32,375 nt of DNA. Source: Myxococcota bacterium (GTDB lineage: Bacteria > Myxococcota_A > UBA9160 > UBA4427). The translations under genes and the position numbers were made by a program. The notes under the pieces are model-generated. The model saw only the letters and a list, made by a program, of their open reading frames with translations. It ran no database searches and had not been told where the DNA came from. The stretch is taken from positions 1-32,375 of the forward strand of contig CAUJGH010000580.1 of NCBI GenBank assembly GCA_963169575.1. The letters are read 5' to 3'. Positions 20,680 to 28,867 of the stretch are shown in pieces; the stretch's first letter is position 1, and each line of letters begins with the position of its first letter.

Positions 20680-22290
20680 TTGCGGGCGGATGGCGTGCTG
20701 ATCGGGGTATGGGCCCTCGTCGCGCTCGCGTGTGCAGGGGCTTCGCCCTCGCTGCGCCGCGCCGAGCAGGCCGAGGCGACGCGCTCCCGGGCGCTCCGGG
20801 AGGTGGGTGCGCCTCGCAGGGTCGTGCTGGTGACGGTCGCCGGTCTCGAGGCGGCCGATTTCCTGCTGTCCTCCGGATTCATCGCCGGGTCCACCGCGGG
20901 CCCCGCGGAGGCGCCGCGCATGCCGAATCTGGCCCGCCTCGCCGCCGAGGGCACCTTCGGTGTCGCCGCCGCGCCGCCGACGCCCGGATCGAGCTATGCC
21001 AGCCATGCGACGCTCGTGACCGGGCTGCGTCCGGATCGCCACGGCATCGTCGCCGACGAAATCCTCAGCGCCGAAGAGGATCGCGCGCGGCCCGCCATCG
21101 ATGTCCGGCTCTTCAAGGCGACGACGCTCTGGGACGCGGCGCTCGGGCGCGGAGTCCTCTCGCTCGGATGGCCGACGACCGAGGGCGCGCGAATCGAGCT
21201 GCTCGTGCCCGACGGTGCCCCGGATCGGAGCGCAGCGACCTGGCTCGAATCGGTGAAGCGGCGCTCGAGCCCGCCGCTCGTCGCGAGCCTCGAGGCCCGC
21301 GCCCGGCAGGATCTCGCCGATTCGCCGCGCGGCGCTTCGGGCCAGCCCCGAAGTCCGGCATCCTGGCCCACCGCGGGCGAGCGCGATGGCGCCTTCGTCG
21401 ACGCGGCCTGCGACGTCGCCCGTTCCGAACGCGACCCGGCGCTCTGGCTGATCCGCCTCGTCGAGCCCGCGACCGCCCTCGCGATCGCAGGCCATGGCAC
21501 ACCCGAGCATGCGGAGAGCCTCCGCCGCGTCGACGACCGTCTCGGCCGCCTCGTCGATTGTCTGGACGCCGCGTCGCGACTCGTCGATACGGCGCTCTTC
21601 GTGGTCGGCGACGTCGCCTATCGCCCGGTCCACACCGAGATCGCGCCGAATACCGCCCTCGTGCGCGAGAACCTGATCGGGCGGGATCCGCGCTCGACGA
21701 GCGGGGTGCGCAGCTGGCTCGCGCTCGCACTCTCCCACGGCCGCAGCGCCTACGTTCATGCCCGAGATGCCGAGAGCGCCCTGGCCGCGCGGCGCGTTCT
21801 CGAGGCCGAGGCCCGGCGCAGCGGTGCCTTCGACGTCGTCGCGGCGGCGGATCTCGCCTCGGGCGGGGGGGACCCGCAGGCCTGGTTCGGGCTCGGGGCG
21901 CGCCCGGGCCATGTCTTCGGCAACGCCCTGACCGGTCCGCTGCTGCGCCCGGCCGAGCTGCGCAGCAGCGCGGGCGGTGTCGTTCGGGGCGGACAGGGGG
22001 GCGCAAGCGAGACGGGGGATGCCGTCGGCTTCGTCGCCTGGGGGCGCGGGGTGCGCGAGCGGGTGCGCATGCCGGAGCTGGCGCTCGTCGACATCGGGCC
22101 GACGATCGCGCGGCTGCTCGGACTGCGTCTCAATGCGCGGCTCGATGGCCGTGCCATGATCGGGATCTTGCGCGCGAGCCAGCCGCTGCCGCCGCCCGGG
22201 CCGAAGCGCATCGGCCTCGATCCGGGCGCGGACCCAGCGCGGGCGCTGCGGGAGTCGGGCGACGCGCCCGACGCGAGGAGCGGGCGATGA
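20680..22290 (+). CDS. Nucleotide pyrophosphatase/alkaline phosphatase-fold protein, probably exported
   Basis: TTG at 20680 preceded by GGGAGG; N-terminal hydrophobic LRADGVLIGVWALVALACAGA; RRVVLVTVAGLEAADFL, PTPGSSYASHATLVTGLRPDRHGIVAD, VDIGPTIARLLGLRLNARLDGRAMIGIL resemble the NPP family. Confidence 0.65.
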   Translation: MRADGVLIGVWALVALACAGASPSLRRAEQAEATRSRALREVGAPRRVVLVTVAGLEAADFLLSSGFIAGSTAGPAEAPRMPNLARLAAEGTFGVAAAPPTPGSSYASHATLVTGLRPDRHGIVADEILSAEEDRARPAIDVRLFKATTLWDAALGRGVLSLGWPTTEGARIELLVPDGAPDRSAATWLESVKRRSSPPLVASLEARARQDLADSPRGASGQPRSPASWPTAGERDGAFVDAACDVARSERDPALWLIRLVEPATALAIAGHGTPEHAESLRRVDDRLGRLVDCLDAASRLVDTALFVVGDVAYRPVHTEIAPNTALVRENLIGRDPRSTSGVRSWLALALSHGRSAYVHARDAESALAARRVLEAEARRSGAFDVVAAADLASGGGDPQAWFGLGARPGHVFGNALTGPLLRPAELRSSAGGVVRGGQGGASETGDAVGFVAWGRGVRERVRMPELALVDIGPTIARLLGLRLNARLDGRAMIGILRASQPLPPPGPKRIGLDPGADPARALRESGDAPDARSGR

Positions 22291-22757
22291 GCGAGGGGCA
22301 GATCACGATCGAGCTGAATCCGCGCGAACGCCGCTTCTACGATCGCCTGCGCGAGCGGGTCGTGCCGCCGCGGCCGGGCGCGACGACGGGGGCGCGCGAT
22401 CTGCTGCTCCTGCTCCCCGATCTCACGATCCTGCTCGGACGGCTGATGCGCGACGGTCGTGTGCCGCTCGTCGAGAAGGCGATCGCCGTCGCAGGGCTCG
22501 CCTACGTCGTGTCCCCGATCGATCTCTTGCCCGCGCTCGTGCTCGGGCCGATCGGGATGCTCGACGATCTCTTCATCGTCGCCGCCTGTCTCTCGCGGCT
22601 CGTGAACCACGTCCATCCCGACGTCGTGCGTCGGCACTGGTCGGGCCAGGGCGACGCCCTCGAGGTCATTCAATCGACCGCCGCCTGGTTCGAGCGCGAG
22701 CTCCGCCTGCGGGTCGGGGATCTCGGCCGCATGCTGCGCGGGAAGCGATCGCGTTAG
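22287..22757 (+). CDS. DUF1232 (YkvA-type) protein
   Basis: ATGA overlap with the preceding gene; PLVEKAIAVAGLAYVVSPIDLLPALVLGPIGMLDDLFIVAACLSRLV matches the YVVSPIDLLP...DD core. Confidence 0.85.
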   Translation: MSEGQITIELNPRERRFYDRLRERVVPPRPGATTGARDLLLLLPDLTILLGRLMRDGRVPLVEKAIAVAGLAYVVSPIDLLPALVLGPIGMLDDLFIVAACLSRLVNHVHPDVVRRHWSGQGDALEVIQSTAAWFERELRLRVGDLGRMLRGKRSR

Positions 22758-22782
22758 GCGAGCGCGGCAGCGGCGCGCGGCT

Positions 22783-23244
22783 TCAGGCGGAAGACGCGGA
22801 AGACGCAGAAGAGGCGGAAGACGCCGCGTGCCGGGCGAGGCGCTCGCGGTCCTCGCGCGGGATCCGTCGGAGGCGTCCCGCATCGTCGACCGAAGCGTGC
22901 TCGGTCCGGCCGTGGACGAGCAGCTCGCCCCGACAGGTGATCGCGTAGCCCATCGCGAGGGATGCGCCGCCGACCCATTCGAGCCAGGTCGTGATCTCGA
23001 GCCGATCGTCGAAGCGCGCGGGCCGGCGATAGTCGAGCTCGACGCGGGTCACGGCGAAATGAAGCCCGGAGGCGATCCATTCGGTGTAGGCGCGGTCGTG
23101 CTCTTCCAGCCAGGCGACCCGGGCATTCTCGCAGTGGCGCAGGTAGTTCGCATGGTGGACGATGCCCATGCCGTCGGTCTCGAAGAATCCGACGCGATGG
23201 CGGATCGTCGACACGACGGCGCCGCTCGGGATGGTTCCGCTCAC
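22783..23244 (-). CDS. Acyl-CoA thioesterase (YbgC/4HBT family) with ASS-repeat tail
   Basis: RHRVGFFETDGMGIVHHANYLRHCENARVAWLEEHD is the hot-dog thioesterase motif (DGMGIVHHANY); tail AASSASSASSASSA*. Confidence 0.88.
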   Translation of the reverse strand: MSGTIPSGAVVSTIRHRVGFFETDGMGIVHHANYLRHCENARVAWLEEHDRAYTEWIASGLHFAVTRVELDYRRPARFDDRLEITTWLEWVGGASLAMGYAITCRGELLVHGRTEHASVDDAGRLRRIPREDRERLARHAASSASSASSASSA

Positions 23245-23274
23245 TGGACGGCCTCGATCACGCGACCTGCCCGC

Positions 23275-24033
23275 TCAGAAGTTGTCCTTCAGGGTCCGCC
23301 GCCGGCCGAGCTCCGAGGCGCTGCCGGCCCGCATGAAGGGATTCGTGGCCTTCTCGAGGCCGATCGTCGACGGGATCGTCATCTCGGCGGGCGTCGCCTG
23401 ATGCCAGTCGGCGACAGCGCGCGCACGCAGCTCGCGGACGGCCTCGTAGCGCTCCTTGATCTCCGGGTTCTCCGGCTCGATCGAGAGCGCGAAGCGCAGA
23501 TTGCCCTCGGTGTACTCGTGGCCGCAGTAGACGAGATAGTCGTCCGGAAGGGCGGCGAGCTTCACGCAGAGGGCGTCGTACATCATCTGCGCGTTGCCCT
23601 CGAACAGGCGACCACAGCCGGCGGCGAAGAGCATGTCGCCGGTGAAGACCGCGCGCGCGCGGTCGAAGACGTAGGCGACGTGGCCGGTGGTATGCGAGGG
23701 GATGAAGAGGACGCGCGCGACGTGGCGGCCGAGCGTGATCTCGTCGCCCTCGTCGATGCCCTTCGTCATGCCGGGCAGGCGATGGGCGTCGGAGCGATGC
23801 CCGTAGACGGGAACGCCGTAGCGCGCCGCGAGCTCGGGATTCGCCATCGCGTGGTCCGGATGATGATGGGTCGAGAGGATCAGCTTGACGTCGGCACCGG
23901 TGATCGCGACGCGCTCGACGACCGGATCGACTTCCGGGGCGTCGACGATCGCGGCGTGCTTCGTCTCGTCGCAGATCACGAGATAGGTGTAGTTGTCTGA
24001 AAGCGTCGGGATGCGTTCGATGCGGAGCGTCAT
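23275..24033 (-). CDS. gloB: Hydroxyacylglutathione hydrolase-like MBL-fold protein
   Basis: MTLRIERIPTLSDNYTYLVICDETKHAAIVDAPE...STHHHPDHAMANPELAARYGVPVYGH...SHTTGHVAYVF...FTGDMLFAAGCGRLFEGNAQMMYDAL...YCGHEYTEGNLRFAL. Confidence 0.9.
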   Translation of the reverse strand: MTLRIERIPTLSDNYTYLVICDETKHAAIVDAPEVDPVVERVAITGADVKLILSTHHHPDHAMANPELAARYGVPVYGHRSDAHRLPGMTKGIDEGDEITLGRHVARVLFIPSHTTGHVAYVFDRARAVFTGDMLFAAGCGRLFEGNAQMMYDALCVKLAALPDDYLVYCGHEYTEGNLRFALSIEPENPEIKERYEAVRELRARAVADWHQATPAEMTIPSTIGLEKATNPFMRAGSASELGRRRTLKDNF

Positions 24034-24087
24034 GGTCGGCGAAGCTAGCAGCCCGTCCCCGCGCGCGCGCGACATTCCAAGATGCCG

Positions 24088-25080
24088 TCAGAGCAGGCGC
24101 AGCTGCCGTACTTCGTCCGCGGGCGAGACCGCTGCTTCGGGCCCGTCGGGGACCGCATCGGGTGGAACGGCGGGGGAAGCGGAGGGGGAAGCGGAGGGGG
24201 AAGGGGAAGCGGAAGGGGAAGCGGAGGGGGACGCGGCAGGAGCCGTGTCGGGGGCGACCGCGGACTTCGCATCGACGGCGACCGTCGCGCTCGACTTCGG
24301 GTGCGGGGGCAGCGCGTCCGCGAAGGCCGGACAGATCTCGCGGTATTCGCACCAGCTGCAGAGCGCCGATTTGCGCGGCGCGAATTCCGTCGCGGTACGG
24401 ATCTCGTCGATGCGTGCGATCGTCGCGCGGCGCAGCCCGTCGAGGGCCTCGGGGGAACGCGTGGAGATCCGCGTCACGTCCTTCGCGACGTAATGCCAGA
24501 CGAGCCGGAAGGGCGTGTCCTCACCGAATTGCCGAGCGAGGCCGAGCTGATAGAGCGCGAGCTGGCGATCCTCGTCGAGGATCCGCTGGGCGGGCACCCG
24601 CGCGCCCGTCTTGTAGTCGTGGACCTCGATCACGCCGTCCCGTGCGCGGGAGATGCGATCGATGACGCCCTGCATCCGATACTGCCCGGCCTCGTCGAGG
24701 GGGAACAGCACGCGCTGCTCGAGCCCGAGGGTCTCGCCTTCGTCGAAGGGATAGTGGCGCACGTAGTAGCCACGCACGCAGCGTTCGCCCAGCGCGCGGT
24801 AGAAGCCGACCGTGGCCCCTTCGCGCACGACGCGCACGCGCTCGGCGTCGTAGGACTCTTCCCAGAGCTTGTGATAGCGATCGACGACCTTCTCGATCCC
24901 GGGGAGCATGCCGCGGCCGGCAAAGAGATAGAGCCGCTCGAGGACTTCGTGGACCCGCTTGCCGACGAACGCCTCGATCGACTCGCTGTCGCGCTCGATC
25001 TTCTGGATGTACCGGAACTCGAACTGCTTCGGGCAGTTCTCGAAGGACGAGATCCGCGAATGGCTGAAGATCGGACCCAA
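24088..25080 (-). CDS. PD-(D/E)XK nuclease, RecB/Cas4-like, with Ser-Pro-Ala tail
   Basis: TTG start after ACGGAG; FSHSRISSFENCPKQFEFRYIQKIERDSESIEAFVGKRVHEVLERLY; GVIEVHDYKTG; CSWCEYREICPAF (candidate Fe-S cysteines). Confidence 0.85.
   Translation of the reverse strand: MGPIFSHSRISSFENCPKQFEFRYIQKIERDSESIEAFVGKRVHEVLERLYLFAGRGMLPGIEKVVDRYHKLWEESYDAERVRVVREGATVGFYRALGERCVRGYYVRHYPFDEGETLGLEQRVLFPLDEAGQYRMQGVIDRISRARDGVIEVHDYKTGARVPAQRILDEDRQLALYQLGLARQFGEDTPFRLVWHYVAKDVTRISTRSPEALDGLRRATIARIDEIRTATEFAPRKSALCSWCEYREICPAFADALPPHPKSSATVAVDAKSAVAPDTAPAASPSASPSASPSPSASPSASPAVPPDAVPDGPEAAVSPADEVRQLRLL
24171..24232. repeat. GGGGAAGC-type minisatellite (~12-bp and 6-bp units) inside the nuclease gene
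   Basis: GGGGGAAGCGGAGGGGGAAGCGGAGGGGGAAGGGGAAGCGGAAGGGGAAGCGGAGGGGGA encodes SPSASPSASPSPSASPSASP on the minus strand. Confidence 0.85.
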
Positions 25081-25238
25081 GCGAGACTCCGTCGGCGCGT
25101 CGTCGCGAGGGCCTGGTCGGCCGTCGCCCTCGCACGGGCCAGGCCGAGCATAGGGACTCGATCTGCGCGTCGCCTTCCTGCGCGCTGCCCCACGCTGCCG
25201 GCGGACGCGGCCGATCGCGCGCCGCCGCTCGCTGCATG

Positions 25239-25310
25239 GGGATCGCTCCGGCCCTGGGGATCGCTCTGGTCATCGGGATCGCTCTGGCCATCGGGATGAT
25301 GTGGGGCATC
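25239..25310. repeat. Four-copy 18-bp tandem repeat in a divergent intergenic region
   Basis: Units GGGATCGCTCCGGCCCTG / GGGATCGCTCTGGTCATC / GGGATCGCTCTGGCCATC / GGGATGATGTGGGGCATC at 25239, 25257, 25275 and 25293. Confidence 0.9.
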
Positions 25311-25359
25311 CTATGGCCCGCGCCCGTCCGAATCCGTGACGGATCCGAGGAGCGTCCCG

Positions 25360-26337
25360 ATGGCCAACGAAAATACGGATACGAAGATCTGGCCCCACGC
25401 CAAACCGATGGCGCGTCCGCCGCTCTCGGCCGCGCCGCTGCTGCCGGCGAGCGCGCCGGCCTTCGTCTGCCCCGAAGAAGTACTCGACACGGTGGTGCGT
25501 GGTCTCGCGGGCTGCGAGGGGACCGTGCTCTCGGAGACCGTCTGCGGCGGCATCCTCGATCCGACGGAGGTCGAGGCCTGGGTCGACCGCGCGACGCGGC
25601 TGCTGCGCTTCCGGGTCGACCCGGAGGAGCTGCGCAGCGAGGTGCCGGCCGTCGCGGACGGGCTCTTCCAGCTGCTGCAGCAGGTCGTTCTCAGCGCGAC
25701 GGCGACGCCGGAGGCGCTCGTCCTGCGCTTCCTCCACCGACTGGTCGACCTGCGGAAGATGCTCTCGCTCGACGTCGAGGCCGCCTTCTCCGGGGATCCC
25801 GCCGCCAAGGGCTACGACGAGATCGTCGTCGCGTACCCCTCGATCCGGGCGCTCGCGATCCATCGCATCGCCCACGAGCTCTACGACTACGGCGTTCCGC
25901 TCCTGCCGCGGGTCATGAGCGAGTACGCCCACGACCGGACCGGCATCGACATCCATCCCGGCGCGCGGATCGGCGAGCGCTTCTTCATCGATCACGGGAC
26001 GGGCATCGTCGTCGGCGAGACGGCGGTGATCGGCCATCGCGTCCGGATCTACCAGAGCGTGACGATCGGGGCGACGTCGATCAAGAATGGGGCAGCGCTG
26101 CGCGGCAAGAAGCGCCATCCGACGATCGAGGACGACGTCACGATCTACGCCGGCGCGACGATCCTCGGCGGAGATACGGTGATCGGCGCGGGCAGCGTGA
26201 TCGGCGGCAACGTCTGGTTGACGCATAGCGTGCCGCCGGGCTCGCGCGTCATGTCCGAGGCGCCGCGCCTGCTCGTGAAGGGCTCCGAGGGCAGGGCGCT
26301 CGTCGACGAGTCGATGGACGTCGATTGGAACATCTGA
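25360..26337 (+). CDS. cysE: Serine O-acetyltransferase (CysE/EpsC type)
   Basis: RBS GAGGAG, ATG at 25360; left-handed beta-helix HPGARIGERFFIDHGTGIVVGETAVIGHRVRIYQSVTIGATSIKNGAALRGKKRHPTIEDDVTIYAGATILGGDTVIGAGSVIGGNVWLTHSVPPGSRV. Confidence 0.92.
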   Translation: MANENTDTKIWPHAKPMARPPLSAAPLLPASAPAFVCPEEVLDTVVRGLAGCEGTVLSETVCGGILDPTEVEAWVDRATRLLRFRVDPEELRSEVPAVADGLFQLLQQVVLSATATPEALVLRFLHRLVDLRKMLSLDVEAAFSGDPAAKGYDEIVVAYPSIRALAIHRIAHELYDYGVPLLPRVMSEYAHDRTGIDIHPGARIGERFFIDHGTGIVVGETAVIGHRVRIYQSVTIGATSIKNGAALRGKKRHPTIEDDVTIYAGATILGGDTVIGAGSVIGGNVWLTHSVPPGSRVMSEAPRLLVKGSEGRALVDESMDVDWNI

Positions 26338-26347
26338 GGGGCGCGCG

Positions 26348-26992
26348 ATGAGAGGGCTGCGAGCCGTCGTTCTCGGGTTGTCGATGCTGGGCATCGTCTG
26401 TGCGGCCGTGCTGCTGCCGCCGGCCGCCGCGATCGGTGCGGACGGCGCGGCGCAGGGCGAAGAAGCGCCGCGCGAAGCGGCCGCCGCGTCGGCGCAGAAC
26501 GGCTCCGCGGCCGGGCGCAGCTGGGCCTACGACCTCGCAGGCGACCTCATGAGCCCCTTCTGTCCCGGCCGGACGGTCGCCTCGTGTCCGAGCCCGCAGG
26601 CGACGGAGCTGATCCAGTGGATCGCGATGCAGGAGGCGGCGGGCGCGACGCGCGAAGAGGTGATCGCGATGCTGGTGGCGAAGCACGGCGAGGAGATCCT
26701 CGGCGCACCGCCGGCGAAGGGCATCACGCTCTGGGCCTACGTCTTTCCGGTGCTGGGCTTCGTCGCGTTCGGCGGCATCGCGGTCGTCGTGCTGCGGCGG
26801 ATCGTGGCGCCGTCGGCTGCGAATCGTGCGCCGTCGGCGCCTGCATCCGGGGTCTCGCCCGGGTCCGGGTCCGGGTCCGGGTCCGGTTCCGGCACGGCCG
26901 CTGCCGCCGCGGCCGCGCCGTCGACCGGCCGCGGCGCCGGCGCGGACGAGCTCGCCCGCATCGTCGATGCAGAGCTCGCCGAGCGCGCCTAG
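26348..26992 (+). CDS. CcmH-like cytochrome c biogenesis protein
   Basis: Signal-like N-terminus; DLMSPFCPGRTVASCPSPQATELIQWIAMQEAAGATREEVIAMLVAKHGEEIL; C-terminal TM TLWAYVFPVLGFVAFGGIAVVVLRRIV. Confidence 0.85.
   Translation: MRGLRAVVLGLSMLGIVCAAVLLPPAAAIGADGAAQGEEAPREAAAASAQNGSAAGRSWAYDLAGDLMSPFCPGRTVASCPSPQATELIQWIAMQEAAGATREEVIAMLVAKHGEEILGAPPAKGITLWAYVFPVLGFVAFGGIAVVVLRRIVAPSAANRAPSAPASGVSPGSGSGSGSGSGTAAAAAAAPSTGRGAGADELARIVDAELAERA
26861..26890. repeat. Hexanucleotide microsatellite (GGGTCC)n within the ccmH-like gene
   Basis: GGGTCC x4 (26861-26884) then GGTTCC; encodes the GSGSGSGSGSG linker. Confidence 0.9.
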
Positions 26993-27074
26993 TGTCCCGA
27001 CCGGGAAATCCGGCTGCGATCCCATCGCGCAGCCTCCAGTCGCCCGCGGCGCGGAGCCGGGCGAGGAGAATCGT

Positions 27075-27638
27075 TTGAAGATCTATACCCGTCGAGGGGA
27101 TGCCGGGCAGACCGATCTGTTCGGGGGCGAGCGCGTCGGCAAGGACGCGCAACGCGTCGCGACCTATGGCGAAGTCGACGAGCTCAACGCCACGCTCGGC
27201 GTGGCGATCGCAGCCGGCAGCGATCCGGAGCTCCGCGAGTCGCTGGCGCGCATCCAGAGCGCGCTCTTCGATCTCGGCGCTTCGCTCGCGACGCCCGATC
27301 CCGACCACCGCCGCAAGGCCGGCATCCTCGGCGTCGACGACGGCGACATCGCGGCGCTCGAAGTCCTGATCGATCGGCTCGAGGCGGGGCTCGCCCCGCT
27401 CCAGACCTTCATCCTGCCGGGCGGGACGCCCGCCGCTGCAGCCTTCCACGTCGCGCGCACCGTCTGTCGCCGTGCCGAGCGCGCGGTCGTCCATCTCGCG
27501 GCGACGCCCGGCGAGTCGGTCGAGCCGACGGCCACCCGCTACCTGAATCGGCTCTCGGATCTGCTGTTCGTGTGCGCGCGCCACGAGAATGCGCGCAGCG
27601 GCGTCGCCGACGTCGCCTGGTCACGCCGGACCGCTTGA
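27075..27638 (+). CDS. Cob(I)alamin adenosyltransferase (PduO-type ATR)
   Basis: TTG at 27075 after GAGGAGAATCG; KIYTRRGDAGQTDLFGGERVGKDAQRVATYGEVDELNATLGVA...FILPGGTPAAAAFHVARTVCRRAERAVVHL...RYLNRLSDLLFVCARHEN. Confidence 0.95.
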   Translation: MKIYTRRGDAGQTDLFGGERVGKDAQRVATYGEVDELNATLGVAIAAGSDPELRESLARIQSALFDLGASLATPDPDHRRKAGILGVDDGDIAALEVLIDRLEAGLAPLQTFILPGGTPAAAAFHVARTVCRRAERAVVHLAATPGESVEPTATRYLNRLSDLLFVCARHENARSGVADVAWSRRTA

Positions 27639-27869
27639 ATCTCCGGTCGCCGCGCGCGCGTCCGTGTCGCGCGCGCCCAGGTATTGGATGGATGCGGGCC
27701 CGGCCTGCTCGGCCGAGCAGCGGATCCACGTCCCGATCGCGAATCCGAAGACGAAGGCGAAGAGCAGCGCGCGCAGGACGCTGCGCAGGATCCGCCCGAT
27801 CAGTGACGGCCGCGATCCGGCCGGCGCGTTTCTCGGCGGATTGCCCGTCGCATGACCCGCTGTCGTCAC
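27621..27869 (-). CDS. Small single-TM protein (82 aa)
   Basis: GTG at 27869 overlaps the meaB stop (GTGA); (V)TTAGHATGNPPRNAPAGSRPSLIGRILRSVLRALLFAFVFGFAIGTWIRCSAEQAGPASIQYLGARDTDARAATGDSSGPA*. Confidence 0.55.
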   Translation of the reverse strand: MTTAGHATGNPPRNAPAGSRPSLIGRILRSVLRALLFAFVFGFAIGTWIRCSAEQAGPASIQYLGARDTDARAATGDSSGPA

Positions 27870-28867
27870 GTCTCCGCTCCGGCATCGGTCCCGGCCCAGC
27901 CCGCTTCGATGCGGGCGCTCAGTCGATCGATGATCCGTTCGACCGAGCGGCCGGGATGGGCGTCGACCTGTCGCTCGAGCGAGGCCTGCGCGATCAGGCG
28001 CGCGAGTCCGCGGGTTCCGTAGCGGATCGCGAGGGCCGTCCGGATCCGCGCGAGCCGCCCCGCGGCGCGTCGGCGCGGACCGGCTTCCGAGCGGGCGAGG
28101 GATGCGTGATGCCCGTCGATCGCCTCGATCAGCGCGTCGATGCCGATCCCGTCGCGCGCCGATCCGCATAACACCGGCGGCCGCTCCCCGGATGCGTCGG
28201 GACGCCCGAGCTCGATGCCGGCGCGCAGCTCGCTGGCCGTGCGTCCGGCGAGCTCCGAGAGATCCGATTTGTTGACGAAGAAGACGTCGGGCCATTCGAG
28301 GATGCCCGCCTTCATGAACTGGACGAGATCGCCTGCGGCGGGCTGGGCGACGAAGACGAGGGTCTCGACGAGGTCGACGATGCCCGCCTCGGACTGGCCG
28401 ACGCCGACGGTCTCGACGAAGACCGTGTCGAAGGCGGCTGCGAGCACGTCGAGGCTCGCGCCCGTGACCTCGGAGAGCCCCCCGAGCTGATCGCGGGCCG
28501 CGAGCGAGCGGAAGAACACGCCCGAGTCCCGCGCCGAAGCGCCCATCCGGAAACGATCGCCGAGCAGCGCGCCGCCGCTCTTGCGGCTCGAGGGGTCGAT
28601 CGCGAGGATCGCGACGCTGCGCCCCAGGCTGCAGAGGCGGGTCGCGAGGGCGTCGAGCAGGGTCGACTTGCCGGCACCGGGCGCGCCGGTGATCCCGATG
28701 CGACGGCCCGTTGCCTCGCCTTCGAGCGCATCGAGCAGATCGAGCGCTTCGGCGCGCCGCGCCGCCCGCCCGTCGTCGACGAGATTGAGGGCCTGCGCCA
28801 CCCCGCTGCGATCCCCCGCCCGGACCCGCTCGGCCAGCGCGAGAGGTGATTGCCCGGGCGTGCTCAT
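27866..28867 (-). CDS. meaB: MeaB/ArgK-type GTPase, B12-mutase chaperone
   Basis: RIGITGAPGAGKSTLLDALATRLCSLGRSVAILAIDPSSRKSGGALLGDRFRMG...FVETVGVGQSEAGIVDLVETLVFVAQPAAGDLVQFMKAGILEWPDVFFVNKSDL. ATGA overlap with the mutase. Confidence 0.95.
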   Translation of the reverse strand: MSTPGQSPLALAERVRAGDRSGVAQALNLVDDGRAARRAEALDLLDALEGEATGRRIGITGAPGAGKSTLLDALATRLCSLGRSVAILAIDPSSRKSGGALLGDRFRMGASARDSGVFFRSLAARDQLGGLSEVTGASLDVLAAAFDTVFVETVGVGQSEAGIVDLVETLVFVAQPAAGDLVQFMKAGILEWPDVFFVNKSDLSELAGRTASELRAGIELGRPDASGERPPVLCGSARDGIGIDALIEAIDGHHASLARSEAGPRRRAAGRLARIRTALAIRYGTRGLARLIAQASLERQVDAHPGRSVERIIDRLSARIEAGWAGTDAGAET

